Positions 22,532 through 31,702 of a stretch of DNA of 64,000 nt are shown here, piece after piece; position 1 is the stretch's first letter, and each line of letters opens with the position of its first letter. The position numbers and the translations under genes are program-made. Under the pieces are notes generated by a model that was not told the origin of the DNA, did no database searches, and saw only the letters and a program-made list of their open reading frames with translations. The stretch is from Diphasiastrum complanatum (lineage: Eukaryota > Streptophyta > Lycopodiopsida > Lycopodiales > Lycopodiaceae): positions 50,046,908 to 50,110,907 of the forward strand of contig CM055106.1 in the NCBI GenBank assembly GCA_029204225.1, in the 5' to 3' direction.

Positions 22532-22980
22532 ATGCCGTTTCATACCGCAATAAAATCCTTCATTGGGCTTCAACGTTATAACCATCGAAATTTTCAGATG
22601 CCTACTATTCTTGATGAACAGCGAGAAACAGAAGAGATTCCTGAAATTCCCCAGATTCCTATGAATCTGTTGAATATAGGTGTTGCTAAGGGGACTAGCA
22701 TCACCCTACCTTTGTCCTATAAAGACTATCCCGCAGTATTTGCTATCCTAGATAGCGGATCAGGCGTTAATATCATGGCTTTGTCATTAGCAAAGTCATG
22801 GGGCTTTCATAGCCTCGATCAACCACGATATAAACTTCGCATGGCTGATCAACGAGTTACTGATCCTGCTAGTCGTTTATCAAATATAAAAGTTCGTATA
22901 GCAGGTGTCAAGTTTGTGTCATCTTAGATTTACCAGAAGATAACAATACATATAAACTCCTTCTTGGTACACTATGGCTC
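22532..22980 (+). pseudogene. Gypsy aspartic protease
   Basis: The frame shows FAILDSGSGVNIM, with the DSG active-site triplet of a retropepsin, preceded by TLPLSYKDYP and followed by WGFHSLDQPRYKLRMADQ. A stop follows near 22925, but sequence resembling the protease end continues (LLGTLWLQ) to about 22985. It would process the polyprotein. Confidence 0.75.
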
Positions 22981-22983
22981 CAG

Positions 22984-23811
22984 ATGGCAGGTGTTGTCCA
23001 AGATTGGAAGCATAGCAAAATTTCCTTTGGTAACCACGATAAACGAGTCATAGTTGACTCAACAGGCCATGTCAAGCCTGCCAAGGTATACGATGATTGG
23101 CCATCCACAACATTTGATGAATCAAATAGCGTCTCGATCCAACCAAAATGTCACTATACGAGATCCATGGACATAATCAATTGGGGTCACGCACTAGCCA
23201 GTGTGGATTGTACTGATTCCAATCGATGTCATATCGAAATTGCTGCAGCAGATGTGGATATTCTCCCATCTTCTACAGACATTGACACACCCATCATCCC
23301 ACTTATGATGATTGACCCGATTCCTGTAGCGTGGTGCCCAGGAGAACCTAGTGTCTCTACCGCCCATGTTTCGGAAGAAGGTATCCTTTCCATGGATGAT
23401 GTAGACATGATGGATGAACATGTACTCCTATATCTAGATGCACAATCTTATCCGCCAAAAATAATTCCTACGGAGATAACGACACCAAGACCGTTGGCTC
23501 ACGTCCAACTGACATCCAAGGCACCCAACATCCCAACATACAAGCCCAAACCCAAAGTATATACATGGGATGTGTATCCAGATGAAGTCTGGGATGCAAT
23601 CGACGACGATCTGCTAAGTGAGGCACCAACACCGCCCACTAAAAAACAACAAAAACCTTGGTTACAAAAAACTAAAATTATTGATACAAAATTAACCGAG
23701 CGTCAAAAACAGATGCGTGAGAATTTTAAACAGCTGATCAAGCCCTTGTCCAAAGGGACAGAAACTAAACAATCCGACCAAGCTTCCACGTCTGGTAGTG
23801 AATCAACTTAG
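22984..23811 (+). pseudogene. Gypsy protease-reverse transcriptase spacer ORF
   Basis: A 275-codon open frame without a recognised domain, containing acidic stretches and a basic C-terminal region (KKQQKPWLQKTK). It lies between protease and the start of reverse transcriptase in the same frame as the ORF that follows, separated from it by one stop. Long spacers here are seen in Tat/Ogre-like elements; that comparison is an inference. Confidence 0.55.
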
Positions 23812-24555
23812 ATGATTCCCAAAGTCCCAGAAAATTTTGTGGACCCACCACCGTTTGATCTTCCACAGAAGTTCAAAGACTTTACACTGGATGACGTTGT
23901 TATCCAGTTACCACAACCACATCGGGAGCCTATGCCAAATTCCAACTCCTTTGAAGGACCTGCTAAGACCATTCCACTAAACCTTAAAGATCCTGACGAG
24001 GAGATAGATCGAATAGTTCATGTTGGTGCACATTTGTCATCAACCCAACTTGCTGATCTGGAAATATTACTTCGCAAATACAGGGATGTATTTGCATGGA
24101 ATTATACAGAAATGAAAGGAATCCCACCTGAAATAGTCGTCCATAGGACTCCTTTAGAAGACAATGCTAAGCTTATTAAGGCAAACCCTATCGATCTAAC
24201 CCTGTCTATCGTGAGAGGATCGATGAGGATATTAAGAAATTGCTGGATGCTGGCTTCATTTATGAAGTTCAACATACTGATTGGGTCGGGACGAATAGCT
24301 CGATGGCTACTGATTTTGGAGAAATTTAATTTCCGTGTAGTCGTTCGGAAAGGGACCCAACATTCTATGGCGGACCACCTTTCCAGACTACCAAGTGTTG
24401 AAAAAGCAACTGCACCAGTCAATGATGATCTTCCTGATGCATGCCTTTTTCAGATCGATGCTACACCCTTATGGGCTGAGGAGATCACTCAGTTCCTCAC
24501 AACATGGAGATTTAAAAAAGGCCTGAGTACAACGAAAAAAAAAAAATTCTACTAA
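23812..24555 (+). pseudogene. Gypsy reverse transcriptase and RNase H stub with internal deletion
   Basis: The frame opens with the segment that precedes reverse transcriptase (DVFAWNYTEMKGIPPEIVVHR), and then in shifted frames the start of the palm. Near 24290 it jumps to the end of RNase H (RWLLILEKFNF, RKGTQHSMADHLSRL). The catalytic YVDD-type box and the RNase H catalytic residues are absent. More than 1 kb of coding sequence was therefore lost in one deletion. Confidence 0.75.
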
Positions 24556-24559
24556 AAGC

Positions 24560-25760
24560 AGCACCCTTTCAGTTAATAGCGGGACAACCTTACAAACGGG
24601 GCATTGACGACATTATTCGATGACGTGCTTATGAATCTGAGATATGACCGATAATATCTCAAGCTCATGAGGGCATTGGGGGTGACCACTTTTCTGCTGA
24701 AGCCATAATGAAGATTGTCCTTCGAGCATGATTGTGGTGGCCATCTTTGTTTAAAGACACGTTTGTTGTCATTAAAGCGTGTGATGTCTGTCAATGAGCA
24801 AAGAAAAATACCAAAGCAGACTTCATGTCACTGACTCCCATTATAGAAGGTGAAGCCTTCCATAAGTGGGGGATTGACTTTGTTGGACCAATCAGTCTAG
24901 CAGCAAAACACACCCAAGCTCGCTACATCCTCATAGCCACAGATTACGCCACTAAGTGGATTGAGGCTCGAGCAACTAAGGACGCCAACGCAAAAACAGT
25001 CGCACGTTTTTTTTACAAAAACATTATTACACGTTTTGGCTGTCACATAGAGCTAGTTAGTGATCGTGGCACACATTTTTTAAATGCTGTCGTTGATAAC
25101 CTCCTACGTCATTACCTTGTCGTTCACAGAAAAAGTACACCGTACTACCCTAGATGTAATGGCCAGGCTGAATCAACTAACAAGATGATATGTAAAATTT
25201 TGACTAAGATAGTTGAAACTAGTCGTTCTGATTGGGAAACAAAAAATTTCTCAGCTGTTTGGGCTTACCGCACCACCCCGAAAAAAGCCACTGGGTGGGT
25301 TACCCCTTTCCACTTAGTATATGGTCAAGAGGCGGTAATGCCAGTCGAATTCTTAGTCCCATCATTACGAGTCATGGAAGCTTTTTCAACAGATCTATGT
25401 GAAAAAGCTGCAATTGAACAACAACTCAAAACTAGGCTATTTACGTTAGCCCAGTTATGCGAGACGAGACAAATATCTTATCACGCAGAACTAGTTAACA
25501 AACGACGCCAAAAGGCCTGGCATGACTGTCACCTGCGCAATAAAGATCTACGCTTAGGTGACCAGGTGCTTCTTTATACATCAAAGAAGCACCCCGACAA
25601 ATTGAAGTTCAGAAGTGAGGGGCCATACGTTATCAATAAAATCTTTCCTAATGGTGCAGTCCAATTGCAAGCACTTGACGGGACACTCCTAGACACTGTC
25701 GTAAACAATGGTCGTCTGCGGCGGTATTACGAAGAGTTGTTCTTTGTTGACCCAATTTAG
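24560..25760 (+). pseudogene. Gypsy integrase
   Basis: The zinc-binding region is visible but broken at 24660-24825 (AHEGIGGDHF, WWPSLFKD, CDVCQ). The core from 24825 is a clean 311-codon frame: WGIDFVGP, ATDYATKWIEA, SDRGTHFLN and GQAESTNK supply D-D-E. A C-terminal region follows (WHDCHLRNKDLRLGDQVLLY, FRSEGPYVI) with LRRYYEELF at the end. It is the best-preserved domain of the element. It would insert the element DNA, but the missing zinc-region continuity and reverse transcriptase make the gene dead. Confidence 0.85.
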
Positions 25761-26159
25761 CATCTTTTTTCTAGTATATATTCTACATTTCTCTTTATTT
25801 TATTATTTATATTTTATTTTCCTTGCTTGTAATTCTTGTTTTGCATGCCTCTTTTTCACCTACTTCCTTCTTGATACTTCATACCATTACTTTGGTACTT
25901 TCTATGCATTCTCTTTTTCCTATACATATTCATGGGTCATGGATGTTCTAGATCAACAAAGGATAGGCAACACCATAGGAAATAATTTTCACACCTAAGC
26001 CACCTCATCTCTGTCTAACTGGTATCTCAAGTATACAAACATCCATGGGGATACACTCTTTTCATAAGAACTTCTACTCTGGGCCACAATCATATTTTTT
26101 TCCTTGAAGTTCTTCATTTGCATACAACAGATCCATTCCTTCATATTGAGGTTTTGACA

Positions 26160-26370
26160 AATCTTAACCGACGGGATCCGCTTCAATCTCAACCGACGGG
26201 ATCCGCTTCAATCTCAACCGACGAGATCCGCTTCAAATCTCAACCGACGGGATCCGCTTCAATCTCAATCGACGGGATCCGCTTTAAATCTCAACCGATG
26301 GGATCCGCTTCAAATCTCAACCGACGGATTTTCATAAGATCTCGACCGACATGACTTCATAAAAGTCTCG
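26160..26370 (+). repeat. 25-bp tandem repeat after Gypsy integrase
   Basis: Seven or eight copies of about 25 bp, close to AATCTCAACCGACGGGATCC plus GCTTC, run head to tail. Most contain ACCGAC. The CTCAACCGAC core is the same as in the leader cluster 19880-20450, so the element carries this repeat on both sides of its main coding region. Confidence 0.85.
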
Positions 26371-26499
26371 ACTAATGCTACAGACACGTCCCATCGCGCC
26401 CGCGCCCACCCAAAGACGTCCATAAATGCCATCACTTCGTCCACATTCGCACCTTAGCGAAGTGCGAACTCTAGAGTTCTAGAGTCCCAGAAGTAGCTG

Positions 26500-27795
26500 G
26501 AAGAAACCACGAAGGCCCTGCAGCAAGTCTTGGACAAGGTGAACCAATTATGGGACACGGCGTGCAAGGCCCAAGCAGGTGCTCAAGTAACTAAGCCACA
26601 AGATGATGATGGGAATGATGGAGCAGAGAATCAAGGCGGGCAAATCCACCCTTCAAACGGTAGCTCGGGATCGGGTGGCCAGAGAGCCAAAGTTGCTTCC
26701 AAAATTTTTCCCCGACCCCCTCCCACTTTCAACCCCTCCTCCTACTCTACTTTCAACTTTTCCGAAACATTCATTCCAACTTACCCAATTCTTTCATCTT
26801 CTCTCTCTCCATCGCCTCCTAGCAAAATAATGGGCCCGTCAAAAGGACCAGTTGACACCTACAAAGCCCGACAGGACGAGTTCCTCCAACAACTCCACTC
26901 CCCCGGTGCGGCGTATAACTTGCTGATCCCACCTCCTCCTAAATCTATCACCCCCGCACCTCTCTCTCAAGATCATTCCATCCCTGACCTTCTAGAAACT
27001 AACACGGACATTGGAGGAGATGATGACTTCTTGGCAGATCAACCAGAGATAAGAAGGTTCTCGCCCAGGCAAGACACGAGCACAACTGAGCCGTCGACAA
27101 GTGAGCGAGCAAAAGAGAAAGACACGGGCACCAAGGCCCTAGATGATTATCTGGCGAGGCCATCCCAACTGCGTAGGACAACTTCCCCTACCATGCCCAG
27201 AGGCAAATGGGCTGATACAAGAAAATAAAAAAAGTTTGAAAGAAAATACCCTCCCAACATGAGGGGAGGCAAAGAAGACATTGATCAAAGCCAATACTCC
27301 ACCCGGGCCGAGATCATTGCCACATTACAACCGCAATATTTGAAGGCACCGGCATGGTAGCGAGTGGATCCTTTCTACATGCCACTCAAACGCAGAAACC
27401 CATGGCCGGTGGAAAAGCCGCGAGTAGAGTGGGTAAACTGGCCAGTCATCTCGGGAATTTCAGAGAGAACCACCCCAGATGATCTGAGGCTGCAGTTACT
27501 CGACTTCGGGCATAAAAACAAAACAAGTGCCGATCTTTGCATGCAAGATCCATGGCCTTTCTGATGCAGCAAGAGTGTTTCTGGGATCGAGGCCTGTAGC
27601 CCATCAAAATCAACACAAATAAAGCCCTCCAGTCGGAAGAAGACCATGAAATGATGGCCAGGCTATACTGCAGAGCGGCCTTCATGTCGTCACGCTATGT
27701 GACCATGGTGGAAGACTGGCAGGAAATGGGCTTCGTGGAGAAGATAAGAGAATATCTGGGGCCCCTCAATTTTGGAAGTAAGCTCCGCTTCTAGG
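26500..27795 (+). pseudogene. Extra ORF of the Gypsy element, between integrase and 3' LTR
   Basis: An open frame runs from a stop at about 26496 to 27228 without a convincing ATG. It encodes a Pro/Ser-rich protein with an acidic middle (DIGGDDDF) and a basic end. Coding-like sequence continues after stops and a frameshift: WPVEKPRVEWVNWPV at 27402, then AFMSSRYVTMVEDWQEMG to about 27795. I do not recognise the protein. Additional ORFs are known in some Tat-lineage Gypsy elements, so it could be an element gene; a captured host gene fragment is the alternative. Confidence 0.5.
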
Positions 27796-28053
27796 TTTTT
27801 GAAGCCCTAGGATGAAAGATGGGCGAATGAAAGCAGACGACACGACGACGAGGCGAGCAGGACTCGCAAGAAGTTCTCAAGAGTGCTAGTATGTAGCAGC
27901 CAATTGAGAGACTTTCAATTTTGAAGAATAAGTTTTGCGAACAATAAGCACCTGATTTTACAGAAGCGAACGAAGATCCACGCTTTTCCAAGTGCCAGGC
28001 GAAAGACATCACCGGTGTTGCAGTGGGTCCTGCAACAGATTAGGGGTGGATAA

Positions 28054-29113
28054 TGTTAGCAGATAGCAGAGAATCCCCAGATGCCGAGCCAAGCTGAAGA
28101 CACAAGTTATCTCTCATCCATGACCCAGGAGGTCTCAGAAGGAGGAGAGCAGAAGAAGCTGAGAGCAGAGCATGAGAGCCGAGGAAGTACTAGCTAGGAA
28201 GACAGTGAGTTATCTATGTGAGCCTACATGGTGTATCCCAAAGAAGGAATGACCATGTAGGAGCTAGTCATATTTCCTAGGTTTTGTAAATAAATATAGA
28301 CCCCCCTTAAATTAGTTAGAGTGAGCCACCTTTTGATGGTGACCTTTAGTGGAAGGGCAAATTCCACATGTAATTTCTAATTTGGTGAAATTGCCACTTG
28401 GGCTCCACATGGACAGCCTTCTTACTTATTTAAGGGCTCCCCTCTCTTGTGAGGGAGCTTTGAATGTATTGTCAAGTTCTCTTGAGCAAATAAAGAGGAT
28501 CCTCCACGAGTTCTTGATGATTGCTAAGCTCCTTGTTCATGGCAATGTTCTTGAGTGAAATTTCTATGAGCATGCTTGAATTCCTTGCATTGTGGATTAA
28601 CTAGTTTTGTTTCTAGTTTCTTGCTTAGTTGTGGATTAGAATGCACTTCTTGTTTATGGAATAAGGTAGAAATCAGCATTCAAGTAAACTAAATAGGCTG
28701 GAACAGTGGTGTAGATCTTGCATACTCTCTTGGGCATTCTAAGAATCAAGAAATGAGTGTTTCTTGATTCTTGGATTGTCAAATGCTGTTAGGAATCTAG
28801 TTTCTTGTTTCTTGTGCAGTAGTTAATCTTGTTCTTGATTGATTTCTGATTCAGTAGATAGTGGTAGATTTGCTCCCTGTTTCAAAACGTTGATCCTCTT
28901 GAGCTAAAGATGATTACATGGCTGGTTTCTGCATGTAGCTGAGCATCGGAACTGTGTCTCCCACTGATAGGCTGGGAAATCCATGTTGAAATCGGAGTAA
29001 TGCTTCTACTTGTAACTGTTCTAATAAGAAGAAAAACCATAAAGAACCGTAACTGAAGAAGAGGTAAAGAAAACACAAGAACCGTGTTCACAGATTCAGA
29101 GAATCTATGAACA
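28054..29113 (+). repeat. 3' LTR of the Gypsy element
   Basis: Starts TGTTAGCA and ends ATGAACA, a TG...CA pair. It repeats 18680-19765 with 3-4% differences and lacks the small insertion near 19358. A short purine-rich TTAGGGGTGGA lies just upstream at about 28040 and is the candidate polypurine tract. Confidence 0.88.
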
Positions 29114-29400
29114 ATGGTGGTATGTGATCTAACTTAATGCAAAAAACGACGTGTGTTTGAAGGAAAAGATATTGTAACATCGGATACACACGATGAACCA
29201 CCACCCAATTTTAACGTTTTGGAAGAACCTGAACCACTCATCCGAGCTCCAAATAATGTGGAAAGAGAAGAAAATACAATTGCAAATGATGATATTTCTA
29301 CGATCTTACAAAGCCATATTGAGGGTTTGAGGCCCTCACGTTTGGATGAGATAGAACTAGAAGAAGAGGAGGTTGAATATGAGGGTAGATCACATTTTTA
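29114..29400 (+). pseudogene. CACTA-associated DUF4216 domain, part 2, and acidic tail
   Basis: Directly after the Gypsy 3' LTR the plus strand encodes WWYVI and then, one frame over, KKRRVFEGKDI, the expected end of DUF4216 (WxVV ... PRxVFE). The frame then runs to 29400 as an acidic tail (EEPEPLIRAP, ELEEEEVEYEG). Together with 18190-18679 this shows that one CACTA gene was split by the Gypsy insertion. Confidence 0.65.
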
Positions 29401-30052
29401 AAGAGGCACGAGCAAAAATCTACAATTATTCATAAACATAGATTCAAATGAGTGTCAAGACTTGTGTGATGACGAGAATGATGAAAATGATTTATGATTA
29501 TTAATACTTATATTCACTTGCATTCATTTTTCACTTTTATATTCATTGCAATACTTTTATGTATACTTTTATAGTTAGAGTTGAATGTGATAATTATAAT
29601 ACCCGAACCTTGCAATTATGTTCTATTTCAGAATGTCACCTCATAATCCCTCCCTGCGACGTGTAGGTTTTTCCATTCAAGGAAAGATTAGAACCTTGCC
29701 TTTAACGGGAGAAAAAGTAAGGGCTACACACCTTCCTAGGATTGGAATTTTAATTACCTACATTTGACTCTTTCATATTAACTAATTTTTATTGTATGTG
29801 ATAAAAATAAATTATAAAAATACGAGATGCTATGAACAAAATGAAAGTGATGAATTATATTTGAATTTTTTACTAATTTAGGTAACATATTCAAATAATG
29901 AACAACACAAACTCACCGGTAAGCTCAAAGCTTGCAAGCTTGTTCGCTCTTTCATTGCTTGCTCTCTTTCTTTTTCTTTGAATATCTTTGTCACATACAC
30001 AAGCAATTTAAAAATGACACCCTATTACACAATTGAATCATTATTGCAAACA
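29401..30052. other. AT-rich 3' flank of the CACTA gene
   Basis: No recognisable coding sequence beyond a few acidic codons after 29400. From 29625 to 29735 there is a short open stretch (MSPHNPSLRRVGF-like) that could belong to another CACTA reading frame, but this is not supported further. Confidence 0.35.
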
Positions 30053-30054
30053 CT

Positions 30055-30139
<85 letters not shown>

Positions 30140-30337
30140 TCTTTCACTCTATTTTAGTTTTGCTTAAACAAGTGCAAATTTAACTTTCTAGCAATGCAAA
30201 TCATGATACAATAATTTTTTTTTCTCTCTAACAAATCACAAATTCAACATTCAATTTTCATCATACACTATGTATTCATCTATCATCATAAATACTAAAT
30301 CAATGCAAAATGCAAAACACACACACACACACACACA

Positions 30338-30409
<72 letters not shown>

Positions 30410-30515
30410 TTACAAATCTAACATAATTTTTCTATCAAACACTCTATTCATCTATCACCCTAAGTCTTAAATCAATGCAAAATGCAAAAACACACACACT
30501 TGTTCTTCTTCTTCT

Positions 30516-30589
<74 letters not shown>

Positions 30590-30735
30590 AAATTACAAAT
30601 CTAACATTCAATTACTATCAAACACTATCTATTTATATTCTATTATCCTAAATTCTAAATCGGTGCAAAATGCAAAACACACACACGTTCACACTTCGAC
30701 TACTCTCTCTCTCTCTCTCTCTAAACTTCATACAC
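30053..30735. repeat. Microsatellite cluster inside a tandem repeat of about 170-190 bp
   Basis: A (CT)n tract (30053-30080) joins a (TA)n tract (30081-30134). Then three units follow, each with TCAATGCAAAATGCAAAA-like sequence (30300, 30470 and, as a variant, 30660), a CA/CT microsatellite of changing length, and a tail like ACAAATCTAACAT with TATCAAACACT. The unit length changes with the microsatellite. Confidence 0.8.
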
Positions 30736-31040
30736 TATCCATTACATTTCTACCTTTACATTTTTATTTTTGCATTATCTTTACTATTCAAACAATAATG
30801 TAACTCTCATCTACTTTACACTTTACACTTTTCCTTCAATTACTTTACACTTTACACTTTCCCCTCCTCACTTTTTAATATCCCTATTCACTTTCTTTCA
30901 CAAAAACAAACAAAACAAACTTTATCTAAAAAAAAAAAGGCAAAACACAAAACACCTACCTCCAAAAGCTCCAAGCTCCAAAGACGCTCCAAACGCCACC
31001 AAAAGAGTGAGAAGAGAAACTCGAGATCGCACAAAAACCC
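30736..31040. other. Gene-free stretch with CTTTACACTTTACAC repeats
   Basis: Short direct repeats TTTACACTTTACACTTT occur near 30817 and 30844. An A-rich run lies at about 30927. No coding sequence is visible. Confidence 0.4.
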
Positions 31041-31417
31041 AAAATTTCCATAGACGTCGGATTCCGACGTCCGTGCCCGTCAGTGGTCAAATTAGAAAAG
31101 TTTTCGAAGGATCACTGACGTGGACGTTTGAATGTGACGGATGTCGGATACGTCGGATTCCAACGTCCACGTCGAATGCCAGCTATTTTTTTTCCGTTAT
31201 GCAATATTTCATGCCATATCCACGTCGGAATGTCGGATTTTGACATGTCAGAATCCGATGGCAAGTTTGAAAATTGGTTGGCGCCACAGTTTTCCAATCA
31301 CTGGATGTCCAACTTTTTTGGAAATTTTTACTTGGATGTCGAAATCCAACGCGTCGAAATGCGACGGATTATAAAATTTCCACAAATCCGTCGAAAATCT
31401 AGGGATTTGCTATTGTG
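31041..31417. repeat. Possible CACTA 3' subterminal repeat region
   Basis: Short units built on GTCGGATTCCGACGTCC recur in both orientations (near 31056, 31143, 31156, 31231, 31250, 31337 and 31388), a pattern like the subterminal repeats of CACTA elements. The block ends at ATTTGCTATTGTG, whose reverse complement starts CACAATAGCAAAT and resembles a CACTA-type terminal repeat. No matching 5' end was found, so this is an inference. Confidence 0.4.
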
Positions 31418-31517
31418 CAAATGGCATTTTGAATAGAGGCAGAATTTTGAGGCTGCAAGCCGCGTCACTCATCTCTTTTGATTGGATTAGAAAGTCAAAA
31501 GTTGTAGATTGTCCATC

Positions 31518-31702
31518 GCAGCACGGTGTATGGGTAGAGTTGTTGACTGCGACCGGCAAGGCACGGGCTCGAATCCCAAGCGCTGCATAGTGACATGTTA
31601 GGAGCTTGCTCCTCACTTGGCATTGCCCAAATGACGTTGCCCTATATATGTTGTGTATGACCTACTAGTTGTTAAGTCTGTATAGAAGAAGAAGAAAAAA
31701 AA
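31518..31702 (+). mobile_element. tRNA-derived SINE
   Basis: The head folds like a tRNA: GCAGC at 31518 can pair with GCTGC ending near 31586. Box A is TGGGTAGAGTTG (31531-31542) and box B is GGGCTCGAATCCC (31565-31577), together an RNA polymerase III internal promoter. A tRNA-unrelated body of about 95 bp follows, and then a GAAGAAGAAGAAAAAAAA tail at 31685-31702. Head, body and A-rich tail in this order define a SINE. A clear target duplication was not found. Such elements are mobilised by LINE proteins. Confidence 0.75.

Larger units (their letters stand above)
18680..29113 (+). mobile_element. Gypsy LTR retrotransposon (internally deleted) inserted in the CACTA gene
   Basis: A 10.4-kb element with 1.06-1.09-kb LTRs, a TGGCGCC primer site, gag, two zinc knuckles, protease, a reverse-transcriptase and RNase H stub, integrase and an extra ORF, all on the plus strand. 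By eye the LTRs differ by 3-4% plus small gaps. The flanks (CCGGT at 18675-18679 and ATGGT after 29113) share only three of five bases, so the target duplication is not certain. DUF4216 coding sequence lies on both sides, which shows where it inserted. It cannot be autonomous because the catalytic part of reverse transcriptase is gone. Confidence 0.88.

Noticed and set aside
26160-26370. CRISPR-like regular repeats
   Set aside because: The repeats are contiguous, without unique spacers, and lie inside a plant Gypsy element.
18675-29118. Clear 5-bp target duplication of the Gypsy element
   Set aside because: CCGGT and ATGGT share only three bases; boundaries are instead supported by LTR alignment and the split DUF4216 domain.
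31518-31590. Functional tRNA gene
   Set aside because: A and B boxes are present, but no full cloverleaf could be drawn and a body with an A-rich tail follows, so a SINE fits better.
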